The translations under genes and the position numbers were made by a program. Under the pieces are notes generated by a model. The model was not told where the DNA came from. It did not search any database and worked only from the letters and a program-made list of their open reading frames with translations. Shown here one piece after another: positions 46,466 through 55,756 of a stretch of DNA of 64,000 nucleotides (its first letter is position 1; each line of letters opens with the position of its first letter). Origin of the DNA: JBBRCE01 sp038205115 (GTDB lineage: Bacteria; Planctomycetota; Planctomycetia; Pirellulales; JBBRCE01); assembly GCA_038205115.1 (NCBI GenBank), contig JBBRCE010000025.1, positions 5,007 to 69,006 on the forward strand. Reading direction: 5' to 3'.

Positions 46466-47857
46466 ATGTCGACATTCCCCCGCATTGCGCTCGGCGCAAC
46501 CTGCCCGTCGTTTGATCTGCGTGCGATCACCTGGGCATTGCTCGATGTACTGCAACGTCACGGCGTGCAGGTACAAAAGTTTCGGTCGCAAGCTTCGTTC
46601 TGTCCGTGGGACGCTTCGGCCACCATCACCGGGCAGGGTTCCCGGCATCTGGATAGCTGGACGATGGATTTGGCGGAGTGCCGTCGCGCGTTTTGTCGTG
46701 GCGCGCGGAGCAGTGACCTGGCATTGATCGACGGCTGTTTTTCCGCAGCACCCCCGGACCACGCGGCAGCGGCGATTGGGAGCCGATTAGATACAATCTG
46801 CGGCTGGCTGAATGTGCCGCGGGTAGTGGTGGTCGATGCACACGATATTGAGGCCTGCCGCTTGCCCGAGCGTCCGTCGGCTGACGCCATTCTGCTCAGC
46901 GGAGTGGCCAGTTCGCGCGACTACTTCTACTGGCAAACCGCGCTACAAGCCCTGTGGAGCATTCCGGTCATTGGTGGAATGCAAACTCGACCCGTGCTGC
47001 GCGAAGCGGTCCGTCATTTGCCGCCCGGCGCGCCGCCTTCCCGCGAGCTTTGCCGACAGTTGGGCGACGCGCTGCTGCCGCATTTCAATTACAAGGCTCT
47101 ACGCCATTTAGCGCAGTCGGCTGAATTTCCGATCGATTCGAGTGATATCGACGACCACGTCGCGCCGACTCCGGCTTCGACTCCAACTTCGACTCCAACT
47201 TCGACTTCGACTCCGACTCCGAACGTCACGGTGGCGATGGCTTACGATGACGCTTTTTGCGGCTACTTTCCGGACACGCTCGACTTGTTGGAAGACCTCG
47301 GCGTGCGGTTGATGGATTTCTCGCCACTGCGCGATGGCCAGTTGCCGGCGGGTACCGACATCGTTTACTTCGGTTGCGGCAAGCCGGAACAATTCGCTCA
47401 CGAACTTTCCGGCAACGAGTGTCTGGTGCATGCTCTACGCAACCACCTCTGTGCCGGTAAACGAATTTACGCCGAAGCGTGCTCGCTGGCCTACCTCTGT
47501 CAACATCTGGAAACGCCCGAGACCGGCCGCGTGCCGATGGTGGGCATCCTGCCGGCCGTCGCGCGGCGTAATCCGGTGATGCAACCGCCGCGACCGCTGG
47601 AAGTGACGCTCGCCCGTCATACCTGGTTGGGCAATGCCGGCATGCATTTGCGCGGCTACTTGAACACGACCTGGAATTTAGAATTTGTCGGTCGCGTGCA
47701 ACCACTGTGCGCCGAACCGGGGCACGAGCACGATCTTGTCAGTCGCCATCAGGCCGTCGGCAGCCGGATGCATTTGAACTTTGCCTCGCAACCTGACTTT
47801 TTGCGCAACTTCTCCCGCCCACACCCCGCCGCGCTGGCGTGGTCGGGGCTGACTTGA
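46466..47857 (+). CDS. Degenerate CbiA/CobB-like amidotransferase family protein
   Basis: 463 residues from the ATG at 46466. The order is that of cobyrinate a,c-diamide synthase: an N-terminal dethiobiotin-synthase-like domain (IALGATCPSFDLRAITWALL, LQRHGVQVQKFRSQASFC, TITGQGSRHLDSWTM, DLALIDGCFS), then a type 1 glutamine-amidotransferase domain (VTVAMAYDDAFCGYFPDTLDLLEDLGV). Both catalytic signatures are damaged. The P-loop region has no GKT, and at the nucleophile the family ECGGL reads EACSL, with C339 one position late. A Thr/Pro/Ser linker (about 234-252), written by hexamer repeats, joins the halves. It may be a pseudoenzyme or bind a different ligand. No cobalamin genes are nearby. 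Confidence 0.7.
   Translation: MSTFPRIALGATCPSFDLRAITWALLDVLQRHGVQVQKFRSQASFCPWDASATITGQGSRHLDSWTMDLAECRRAFCRGARSSDLALIDGCFSAAPPDHAAAAIGSRLDTICGWLNVPRVVVVDAHDIEACRLPERPSADAILLSGVASSRDYFYWQTALQALWSIPVIGGMQTRPVLREAVRHLPPGAPPSRELCRQLGDALLPHFNYKALRHLAQSAEFPIDSSDIDDHVAPTPASTPTSTPTSTSTPTPNVTVAMAYDDAFCGYFPDTLDLLEDLGVRLMDFSPLRDGQLPAGTDIVYFGCGKPEQFAHELSGNECLVHALRNHLCAGKRIYAEACSLAYLCQHLETPETGRVPMVGILPAVARRNPVMQPPRPLEVTLARHTWLGNAGMHLRGYLNTTWNLEFVGRVQPLCAEPGHEHDLVSRHQAVGSRMHLNFASQPDFLRNFSRPHPAALAWSGLT
47168..47221 (+). repeat. Hexanucleotide minisatellite inside the CbiA-like gene
   Basis: Nine consecutive 6-base units of consensus ACTYCG (ACTCCG, GCTTCG, ACTCCA, ACTTCG, ACTCCA, ACTTCG, ACTTCG, ACTCCG, ACTCCG) encode the inter-domain TPAST/TPTST linker. 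Gain or loss of units keeps the reading frame. Confidence 0.85.
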
Positions 47858-47997
47858 GCAAATGGCTCGCGCTGGAAATTCGTGTCGCTCAGACTGTTCC
47901 GCCTGTGCATCTCGATCCGCTCGTTCGCTGAGCGTCAACCGGCCAATGCTGCTCACGCTGTCGACGTCGGCGAAGATCGCGTCCGCACGCGAGATGC

Positions 47998-49746
47998 TCA
48001 GGGGTTGGGTAGCGCCGCGATTGCCGCGGCAGATGTCCGCGCTGCCCTGGTGATCGAATCTTCGCAGTGGTCCTGCGTGTCGAATGAAGAATGCAATTCG
48101 CGGGCGGATAGTTCCTCGATCAACGGCAATGCGTCTTTGGCGGCAGCGCCAAACCGCGGCAAGACGCATATCGCCGCCACGCACACTTGTCCGTTTTCTA
48201 GTTCGATCTGGTGCTGCTGTTGATCGCGTGGGCGCGGCGCAAGAATGATCTGTTTTAGCAGCGGAACGAATTTGGATGCATCCGGCCTGAGCACCTCCGG
48301 CGAAGTATGTTCCAGCACGCGGCTGGCAACTTCGGCCGTCGCGGGATCATCCAGCGCCGCTGCCAATCGACCGACTGCCACTTTGTGCAGCTTTGGATCC
48401 GAGGGCAGGCCAATCCGCGAAAAAACTTCCCAAGCCAATGGCGCAACGGGCCGATAAGGTTTATTCGGGTGATTAAGCGGATGATCCGCCGCGATCATGT
48501 CCAGCACGCGCGAAACGACTGCTTCGTTTGCCGGATCGACGGCCACCATCGCGGCCAGGTAGTCGCCCACGTCCTCCACGGCAAACTCGTGATTCGGAAT
48601 GGAAATCAAGCGATCGAAACCGGCAATCAAATCCGGCGCGGATTTTTGAGCGCGCCGGCCGTACTTCTGCAGCCCACACACGGCCGCGATGGTTGCAATG
48701 CCGCGCGGCTCGCGGCTGGTTTTCCGTAGCGATTCCAGCAATATATCCACGCCGGCTGAGTCGCTCGGATCAAGTTGCTCCAGCGTTTGTTTCGCGGTGT
48801 AGGGACTGTGATTCGCATGCATCAGCAACGCCTTAATCATTCGCGGATCGGCGCCCGGGCCAGTGAGAGCGACGGTTTTCAAGGCTGCCCGCGAGTCGAA
48901 GTCGTCGGGGTGATTCTCCAAGATGTCGCGCAGAGCGGTCAGGTGGCGCGTTTCGATGGACTTGCGAAACGGTCGGTTGCCGGCAGACGACCGAGCCAGT
49001 TCCGCCAGCGCACGTATTTGAATATGCGCGGCCGCGCGCGGCGCGGGATCTTTGTCGGTGATTGCGGAAGCGAAATCCTCTTTGGGCGCTGCCGCGAATT
49101 CGATTCGGCCCAGCGCTTCGAAACTTGCGTCCTGCACGCCGCCGTCCTTGTCGGCTAACAGTGCCACGAGCGTTGACAAGGCCGATTTTGCCGAGGCGCC
49201 GATCGTGCCAAGTTCTTCAATGGATTCCAATTGCAGCGAATGATCTACGCTGGACGTGCTGCGGATCATTGCAGCCAACACGCGATCGTCTTGTGGAGCG
49301 ATCCGCACCGCCGCGAAGATCGCTCGACCGCGCAAATACCCCGAGATTTTGGCATCGTCCACATATTCCAGCAATCGCGGTAACGCTGTTTTTGCCTGTG
49401 TTCCGGCGATTTGCGGCAACTGCTCGATCAACAGACCTTGATTGCTATGAATGTCCGGATCGGGCGTTTGCATCGACAACAGCACCGCGGCCAATCGCTC
49501 GCTTTCCGTCAGATCGCGATAATTCCCGTTGATCAGATCTTTAAACCGCTGCTCGCGAACCTTGGAATCGGCCGAAACAATCTCCAGCATCAGTTGACGC
49601 GCCCGCGCGCTCGTTGGCGCGGAATGCTCAACCGCGTGAAGCTTTGCTGCAATGCAGCCAGCCAGCGAAACTGCCAGCACTCGCGCGACGGTTCGCTGCA
49701 GACGAGACGTTATGCCGATCGATTGCGAGCGGAGTTGCGGCATCAT
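47998..49746 (-). CDS. Secreted HEAT-like repeat protein
   Basis: 582 residues from the ATG at 49746, preceded by AAGGA at 10 bases; the open frame to 49833 is not used. A basic N-terminus and hydrophobic stretch (TVARVLAVSLAGCIAAKLHA) form a signal peptide, or a lipobox with Cys at about 31. The rest is alpha-helical with roughly 35-45 residue repeats of HEAT/armadillo character (LESIEELGTIGASAKSALST, STLVALLADKDGGVQDASFE, ARSSAGNR, APDLIAGFDRLISIPNHEFA). Likely a protein-binding scaffold outside the cytoplasm; no enzymatic motif. Converges on the CbiA-like gene with 140 bp between. Confidence 0.72.
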   Translation of the reverse strand: MMPQLRSQSIGITSRLQRTVARVLAVSLAGCIAAKLHAVEHSAPTSARARQLMLEIVSADSKVREQRFKDLINGNYRDLTESERLAAVLLSMQTPDPDIHSNQGLLIEQLPQIAGTQAKTALPRLLEYVDDAKISGYLRGRAIFAAVRIAPQDDRVLAAMIRSTSSVDHSLQLESIEELGTIGASAKSALSTLVALLADKDGGVQDASFEALGRIEFAAAPKEDFASAITDKDPAPRAAAHIQIRALAELARSSAGNRPFRKSIETRHLTALRDILENHPDDFDSRAALKTVALTGPGADPRMIKALLMHANHSPYTAKQTLEQLDPSDSAGVDILLESLRKTSREPRGIATIAAVCGLQKYGRRAQKSAPDLIAGFDRLISIPNHEFAVEDVGDYLAAMVAVDPANEAVVSRVLDMIAADHPLNHPNKPYRPVAPLAWEVFSRIGLPSDPKLHKVAVGRLAAALDDPATAEVASRVLEHTSPEVLRPDASKFVPLLKQIILAPRPRDQQQHQIELENGQVCVAAICVLPRFGAAAKDALPLIEELSARELHSSFDTQDHCEDSITRAARTSAAAIAALPNP

Positions 49747-50267
49747 TTTCGTTTTTCCTTGGATGTTGAACACGAGTGTCCCAGCGGTTTTGCAACTCAT
49801 CATAGCTACCGTACCGCAACGGTTTGTAAGCATTCGGTAACAAGTCGCGAATCACGGGCGCGGCCGCGTGCAATGCTGCTTGTCGCCGACGCGGCTGGCT
49901 TCGAGCGTTTTACGTGCGACGTCGCCTGATCGTTGGCGCTGCTACATCCAAGTTCGCTCGTTTGCGCATCGCCATACTGCGCGAACCGACGCTGCCAGCA
50001 TCGGCCAAGTCGATTGTAAGTTCTACAAGCCAACTGAAGGTCGGCAGCCGAAGTTGCCTCGGTTGCGTCGTAATTTGACGACTAACGGCCGCGATCCGCG
50101 GTCGCTGCGGAATGTCTGCTAGCGTTTCGCGACGGCCTGATTGGACTTCATCTTGCGGCGACGTGGCCCTACCGCATACAATCGCCGCCCACGGGCAGGG
50201 CACGAGGCCCCGCGCGGAAGTTTCCAAACCGTTGTAAAAACGGTGGTCTGAATTCGAAAGGACACTG
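49747..50267. other. Spacer before the RND exporter gene
   Basis: 521 bases between divergent genes. Small frames are unsupported. Close to the next start a short hairpin, ACCGTT/AACGGT (50228-50244, 5-base loop), lies in the leader, 24 bases upstream of the ATG; without a T-run it is not a terminator, but it could affect translation. Confidence 0.35.
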
Positions 50268-53243
50268 ATGTCCGCGGAAGGGATGCCGCTGGCCAAGGAA
50301 TCGATGTTGGCTGCCCCACTGGCTGCCGTGGTCCGTTGCGTGCTGCGCTATCCGGTGGCGGTGATTGCCGCCTCGGTGCTGCTGGCGGTGGCCGCTGGCG
50401 CGTACAGCTACGCGAAGCTCGGTTATCGCACCAGTCGATTGGATCTGCTTAACCCCAACACCACGCACAACCGCCTGTGGTTGGAATATCTGCGCGAATT
50501 CGGCAACGAAGACGACGCCGTGGTGCTGGTCGAGGGCGCCAGTCGCGACCAAATTGCGCCGGTACTGCGCGAAATGGAAGCCGCGCTGCGCCGCGAAGAT
50601 CGCTTGTTTCATGCCGTGCTGCACGAAATCGACGATAGTAAGATTCGCGCCAAGGGCCTGCATCTCTGCAAGACGGACGAGTTGGAACGCATCGAGCGTT
50701 TTCTCGGCGAAGCCAAGCCTATCCTCGATGGCGATTGGGCCCGGCTCAAAGTCGGCAATGTCGCGAATGGCCTGATGTGGCGGATGCAAAACGAAGGGCC
50801 ATCGGCCACCATGCTCGATGGCCGCCCCGCTTCGACGGATAGCGCCACCGCGCAGCTCAGCAAGTTTTCCAGCAATCTGTTGGCCAGTCTCGGCGCGGAA
50901 CACGACAAAGTCGATTTTTGGCCGGGCATGCCGCAGTCGCTCAGCGCGGCCGACCTCACCAGCAACAATTCGCTGTACATGCCGGACGGCAAGATGGGCT
51001 TTTTGCTATTGCGCTTGGCGCCCGGCAAGGATCCGTTTGCGCCGGGTAGCGAGGCCACCGATGCGCTGCGCGAGCTGATTAGTCATACCATGGTCAAACA
51101 TCCGGAAGTCAAGATCGGCCTGACTGGCCTGCCGATCATGGAAAACGACGAGATGCGCTCGAGCAAAACGTCAATGGCCTGGGCCACCGGTCTGTCGCTC
51201 GTGGGTGTGCTGCTGATTTTGATTGCCGCGTTTGGCGGCGTGCGGCACGCCATGCTGGCCAACGTGGCGCTGGTGGTGGCCATTGCCTGGAGCTTTGGGT
51301 ACGCCACGCTGGTGGTGGGGCATTTGAACATTTTGAGCGTCGCGTTTACCGTCACGCTTAACGGTCTGGGCATCGATTACGGCGTGTACTACGCCGCGCG
51401 TTATATTCAACTGCGCAACCAAGGTCGCGATCGGAATGCCTCGCTCATCGAGGCGATTCGCGCCGTCGGCCCGGCGATTGCCATCGGCTCGCTGACGACC
51501 GCGGCCGGATTTTTTGCGGCGGCGCTGACGTCATTTACCGGCGTTGTCGAACTCGGAAAAATCGCTGGCGGAGGCATCATCCTCTGCGCCATCGCTCAAC
51601 TCTTCTTGCTGCCTGCGCTGATTTGCGTGGCCGATCGGCCCGGCAAAATTCGCATGCCACAAATGCTGGAAGTTCACGTCTGGGTGCGACCCATTTTGCG
51701 GTTGGCGCGGCCCGTGCTGATTGCCACGCTGATCTTTACTGCCGTGGTGGCGTTTGGAATCAAAGGTCTGTGGTATGATCACAACCTGCTCAACATGCAA
51801 GCGCGTGGGCTGGAAAGCGTCGATCTGCAACGTCGCTTGCTCACCGATTATGGTCAGTCCACTTGGTTTGCACTTTCGATCGCCGACAGCCGCGAAGAAT
51901 TGCTGGCCCGCAAGGCGGCGCTGGATCAAATGAAGGGTAGTGTCGAAAAGACGGTCGAAATCGCTCGCTTGCTGCCGAACAATGACGACCGCAAGCAGCC
52001 GATCATTGCCCGCATTCAACGGCAACTGGCCGCGCTGCCCGAACGACCGCCGCTGATTAATGTCGATTCAATGGAAGAACTCGGCAAGACGCTCACCCAA
52101 GCGCAAGAGGCCGCCGTGCGCGATCCGGCCGGCGCCGCCTGCGTGCGGCAACTGGAACAATTGCGCATGGCGCTGCGCCGCCGTCCGGCCGACGAATGTT
52201 ATCGCTTGCTGTCCGAGTTTCAGCAGCGGATGGCCGGCGACCTGCTCAGCCGTTTGCACCTGCTCAGAGATGTATCGAATCCCGAACCGCTCGAGCTTTC
52301 CGATCTACCGCCCGGTCTGGTGCAGCGATTTGTCGGCAGTAGCGGCAAAAAGTATTTGCTGCAGATTTACGGCAAAGGCGACATCTGGGACATGGCCGGC
52401 TTGAAGCGCTTTGTGCAAGACGTGCGCAAAGTGGATCCGAATGTGACCGGCAATCCCGTGCAAGCCTACGAATCGTCGCGCGAGATCAAACGCAGTTACG
52501 AACAAGCCTCGATCTACGCGCTGCTGGTCATCGTCGGCGTGCTGATCCTCGAGTTCCGCAGCTTCCGCTGGATGCTGATGGCCGCGCTGCCGACCGGCAT
52601 TGCCATCGTGCAAATGTTTGGCATCATGGGCTTTTTGGATTTGCCGCTCAACGCCGCCAACATGATCGCGCTGCCCATTCTGATGGGCGTAGGCGTGGAC
52701 TACGCGCTGCAAGTGGTTTACGACTATCGCCAGCAGCAAGGCCGGCGCTATCGCATGTCGCCCTCCACGGCACTGGCGGTGTTGGTCGATGGCCTGACCA
52801 CAGTCGTGGGTTTCGGTTCGTTCATGATCGCCTCGCATCAAGGGCTGCAGAGCCTGGGACGCGTACTGACTATTGGCGTAAGCTGCTGCCTGTTCTCGTC
52901 ACTGGTGATGCTGCCGGCGGCGCTGACTTGGGCCACGCGCAATCAAAAACGTTCGCAAGAGAACGATGCCGAAGACGACCTGGCAGACGCTCAGCGTGCT
53001 TCCGCCAGCGGATCGCCTCCGCCAGACCTTTTAACGGACAACTCAACGGACCTTTCAACCGGCGAAATGGAAACAGCCGATCCCGAAACCTCGCGCCCGA
53101 TTGCGCCATTCTTCGAAGACCTGCTCGCGGACGACGCGGCCAGCAATCCGGAACAACCGACCGACACCGAAGATTCCTCCGACGCGCCGGACGCCGGCAA
53201 AATCACGCCTCGGCCACGCACCGATCGACAAGCGGCCGCTTAG
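50268..53243 (+). CDS. RND/MMPL-family exporter, HpnN-like
   Basis: 991 residues from the ATG at 50268 with AAAGGA just upstream. The chain has the duplicated RND layout: a first helix (about 30-48), a large periplasmic loop, five helices (about 300-440), a further helix (about 480), a second periplasmic loop (500-740), and the last five (about 745-895). The MMPL signatures GLGIDYGVYYAARY and LMGVGVDYALQVVYDYR mark helix 4 in each half, carrying the proton-relay Asp residues. The sequence resembles HpnN, the hopanoid transporter, but no squalene-hopene genes are in view, so the lipid cargo is not settled. The last 90 residues are acidic and disordered. Confidence 0.85.
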   Translation: MSAEGMPLAKESMLAAPLAAVVRCVLRYPVAVIAASVLLAVAAGAYSYAKLGYRTSRLDLLNPNTTHNRLWLEYLREFGNEDDAVVLVEGASRDQIAPVLREMEAALRREDRLFHAVLHEIDDSKIRAKGLHLCKTDELERIERFLGEAKPILDGDWARLKVGNVANGLMWRMQNEGPSATMLDGRPASTDSATAQLSKFSSNLLASLGAEHDKVDFWPGMPQSLSAADLTSNNSLYMPDGKMGFLLLRLAPGKDPFAPGSEATDALRELISHTMVKHPEVKIGLTGLPIMENDEMRSSKTSMAWATGLSLVGVLLILIAAFGGVRHAMLANVALVVAIAWSFGYATLVVGHLNILSVAFTVTLNGLGIDYGVYYAARYIQLRNQGRDRNASLIEAIRAVGPAIAIGSLTTAAGFFAAALTSFTGVVELGKIAGGGIILCAIAQLFLLPALICVADRPGKIRMPQMLEVHVWVRPILRLARPVLIATLIFTAVVAFGIKGLWYDHNLLNMQARGLESVDLQRRLLTDYGQSTWFALSIADSREELLARKAALDQMKGSVEKTVEIARLLPNNDDRKQPIIARIQRQLAALPERPPLINVDSMEELGKTLTQAQEAAVRDPAGAACVRQLEQLRMALRRRPADECYRLLSEFQQRMAGDLLSRLHLLRDVSNPEPLELSDLPPGLVQRFVGSSGKKYLLQIYGKGDIWDMAGLKRFVQDVRKVDPNVTGNPVQAYESSREIKRSYEQASIYALLVIVGVLILEFRSFRWMLMAALPTGIAIVQMFGIMGFLDLPLNAANMIALPILMGVGVDYALQVVYDYRQQQGRRYRMSPSTALAVLVDGLTTVVGFGSFMIASHQGLQSLGRVLTIGVSCCLFSSLVMLPAALTWATRNQKRSQENDAEDDLADAQRASASGSPPPDLLTDNSTDLSTGEMETADPETSRPIAPFFEDLLADDAASNPEQPTDTEDSSDAPDAGKITPRPRTDRQAAA

Positions 53244-53513
53244 CCGCAGAGGTCGATCAACCGGCGGACAATGTTGGTGCCTGCCACCGCTTTCACTTGG
53301 CAATTCGTAGCCGTTGCGAAGTGCGGCGAGCGTTTTGTCGTTGATGTTCGTGCTGCGAATTTCCCGCCGCGCGCTGAATTTCAAACGGACAGGCCCGGCG
53401 GTTCCCATTCGGTACGCGTCAACTTTTTCAGTTCGGACAAGTCCGCGATTTGCTGTGGCTATTGATCGTCGACGTATATTCATTGGCCTGTTGGGAGCCA
53501 ATCTCAAAAAAAT

Positions 53514-54329
53514 CTAAGCCGCCCGAATGAGCACTTCGCCGCGCCCGCCAAACAGCAAATCGCCGTTGAACAGATCGCACGAAGCCGTGAGCCGTTGCGT
53601 AGCGGCGGCGAACGATAGCGCTTTCAAACGCGCCGCCAGCAAGCCCAGCACGGCCGGCTCAAAGCGACAGGCGTGCCGGAACGTCGGCAGCAACTCGGGC
53701 GATTGGTCGCCGAGCAAACCTATCGTGCCGCGCTTCATGCCGGCACCGACGTTGGGCTGGCAGCGGCCGAACACCAGCAGGGTGCCGGCCAGCATTTCGA
53801 AACCGGCGAACGGGCCAACCGCGCCGCCAACCGCAATTAGGCCGCGCCGCAGCCGCGTGCCGAGTTCGCGCCCTGCCGCGCCGCCGATCAGCAGCGTGCC
53901 GCCGGTCATTCCGCGAGAATTGGCCGGCAACGAACTGGCGGCAAAGTCGCCAACGTCGCCGGCCACTCGCAGCAGGCCGCCCTGCATCGCCTGCGCCGCG
54001 AAGTCGCCTGCATGTCCGGCGACCGTGATTTCGCCAGCAGCCATCTGACTGCCCAGTTCGCGGCCCGCGCTGCCGTGTACGTGGATCTGCCCGCCCGACA
54101 TTTTGGCACCAATTCGATGCACGCCCTGCAGATCGCCGACAAGTTCGATCCGCGCATCGCCGGCATCGCCGCGAACTTGAAACAGTTCGGCCAGCGGCGT
54201 TTGCCGATTGCCATGCCACACGGTCAGCCGCTCGATGTCCGCCAGCGAACGCGCGGCCAGCTCGGTCGGCAGCACCGGCGAAAGATCGATGGGCACGCGC
54301 GTCGCGGCTCGCAAGGTCAGCGTCAGCAT
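53514..54329 (-). CDS. fhcC: Formylmethanofuran dehydrogenase/formyltransferase subunit C
   Basis: 271 residues from the ATG at 54329, which overlaps the stop of the DUF1080 gene (TGATG). The middle is the right-handed beta-helix of FwdC/FmdC/FhcC with its recurring GG/AGxxGxxxGxxMxxGxIxVxG rungs (GSAGRELGSQMAAGEITVAG, HAGDFAAQAMQGGLLRVAG, MTGGTLLIGGAAGRELGTRL). In methylotrophs FhcC is part of the FhcABCD complex that turns formyl-tetrahydromethanopterin into formate; planctomycetes are known to carry these H4MPT genes. The A, B and D subunits are not in the window. Cytoplasmic. Confidence 0.85.
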   Translation of the reverse strand: MLTLTLRAATRVPIDLSPVLPTELAARSLADIERLTVWHGNRQTPLAELFQVRGDAGDARIELVGDLQGVHRIGAKMSGGQIHVHGSAGRELGSQMAAGEITVAGHAGDFAAQAMQGGLLRVAGDVGDFAASSLPANSRGMTGGTLLIGGAAGRELGTRLRRGLIAVGGAVGPFAGFEMLAGTLLVFGRCQPNVGAGMKRGTIGLLGDQSPELLPTFRHACRFEPAVLGLLAARLKALSFAAATQRLTASCDLFNGDLLFGGRGEVLIRAA

Positions 54330-54994
54330 CAGGGCAGTTCGCGGATGGTGATGTCTTTGTACCAGGCTTCGCTCGGCCCGCCGCCGTGAATTTGCAAGCC
54401 GATCAATCCTTTTTGCTCCAGCGATTCGTCGGCTTCGGTGTAATCCACAGTTTGCAGATCGTTGATCCAAAGTTGGATCCGGCGGCCCTGGCAAACGATG
54501 CGATAATCGTTCCAGGCGTCGCGCTTGAGCACTTTTTCGACGGCGTCCGCCTGCGGCGAAACCAGCGTCTTTTTGCGGCGCGATTCGTCGTACAGCGAGC
54601 CCCAGTATTTGTCGCCCAGATCGGCCTGGTAGCCGCTCATCTCGTGATTGTTAGGCACGCGTTGGCTGCGAATCTGCACGCCGCCGTTGACGCCTTTGCC
54701 CAGCAGTTTGAATTTCAGCCGCAGCTCAAAATCACCGAACGGTTTTTCGTAGGTCAAAAATTCGTTGCGCGCGACTTTGTCTTTGAGATTGCCGCCGACG
54801 ATGGCGCCGTCTTCGATTCGAAAAACGTCCTTGTTGCCGTCCCAACCGGCCAGCGTTTTGCCATCGAACAGCGATTTGCCTTGCGCAGCAGTTTTGGCGA
54901 GAGTCGGCGGCGCGGGCTCGGCGGCGGGCAAACACGTTGCAAAACTGCAACCAATGGCCGCCACGATCAGCAGCCGAACACAGCGCGTTGTCAT
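54329..54994 (-). CDS. DUF1080 (3-keto-disaccharide hydrolase-like) secreted protein
   Basis: 221 residues from the ATG at 54994. A signal peptide with several cysteines (LLIVAAIGCSFATCLPAAEP) is followed by the DUF1080 jelly-roll: SLFDGKTLAGWDGNKDVFR, IEDGAIVGGN, FGDFELRLKFKLLG, NGGVQIRSQRVPN, WNDYRIVCQGRRIQLWIN, and GLIGLQIHGGGPSEAWYKDI. The domain is abundant in planctomycetes and some members hydrolyse 3-keto-glycosides. It is translationally coupled to fhcC by a one-base overlap, although the two products act in different compartments, so shared transcription may be incidental. Confidence 0.88.
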   Translation of the reverse strand: MTTRCVRLLIVAAIGCSFATCLPAAEPAPPTLAKTAAQGKSLFDGKTLAGWDGNKDVFRIEDGAIVGGNLKDKVARNEFLTYEKPFGDFELRLKFKLLGKGVNGGVQIRSQRVPNNHEMSGYQADLGDKYWGSLYDESRRKKTLVSPQADAVEKVLKRDAWNDYRIVCQGRRIQLWINDLQTVDYTEADESLEQKGLIGLQIHGGGPSEAWYKDITIRELP

Positions 54995-55130
54995 AAACGT
55001 CTCGTAGGTTTTCGACACCAGATTGATGCTGCAGTATAACGCCGGCCGTCTGCGGATTGAATGCCTGGGCTGGCATGCAACGTTGTCAAAAAACGGCTTG
55101 CGCAGCGAGTTCTTGCCGCGCCAAGCCGAT

Positions 55131-55727
55131 TTACATTTCTAACTCGATATTCCAGTAAGCTTCACTGACAAACTTGGCCCAACTGGCGATGCGTACCGAG
55201 TGCCGCGCGTAACGCGGTTGCCACTTGGGCCGCACCGGCGGTTTGGCGAGTTTCAGACCGGACTGAACCAGCGTGCGGTCTGCCTTGCGTTTATTGCAAT
55301 CGATGCAGGCCAGCACGCAATTCTCCCAGGTCGAAACGCCGCCGCGCGAACGCGGTACGACGTGATCGATGGTCAGTTCGCCGGCGCCCGGTTGGCGACC
55401 GCAATATTGGCAAGCGAAGTGATCTCGCTTGAAGATATTGCGGCGGCTGAAACTGACCGCACCGTTGGGCAACTGGTTGTAACTGGCCAGCACAATCACT
55501 TCCGGCACGCGCAACCGCTGCCGCACCGACTGAATGAACGGCTCGCCAACGGCCGGCGACATTCGCGACCAATCGGCCCAGTCGTACAATCGGTAATCGG
55601 CCGGATCCACCACCTGCGCAGACTCGTTCCACAACAGCACCATGGCGCGGCCAACCGTCGCCACATTCACGGGCTGCCAGTTGCGATTTAGCACCAGGGC
55701 AGGCCGCTGCAACAGTTGAGCAACCAT
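55131..55727 (-). CDS. HNH endonuclease
   Basis: 198 residues. The N-terminal half (QRPALVLNRNWQPVNVATVG) is the usual lead-in of the planctomycete and cyanobacterial HNH proteins of this size. The HNH site is complete: CQYCG, TIDHVVPRSRGG (first His), WENCVLACIDCNKRKADR (Asn and second Cys pair). HNH proteins of this free-standing type are widespread housekeeping-like nucleases of unclear role. It lies 30 bp downstream of structured repeat locus C and is the first gene after the tRNA array on the same strand. Confidence 0.88.
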   Translation of the reverse strand: MVAQLLQRPALVLNRNWQPVNVATVGRAMVLLWNESAQVVDPADYRLYDWADWSRMSPAVGEPFIQSVRQRLRVPEVIVLASYNQLPNGAVSFSRRNIFKRDHFACQYCGRQPGAGELTIDHVVPRSRGGVSTWENCVLACIDCNKRKADRTLVQSGLKLAKPPVRPKWQPRYARHSVRIASWAKFVSEAYWNIELEM

Positions 55728-55756
55728 GGGTGGATTCCTTTTTGAAAGAGGCGGGG

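Noticed and set aside
46275..46727. Plus-strand frame of 150 codons overlapping the CbiA-like gene
   Set aside because: Different frame from the family-bearing product and without domain content.
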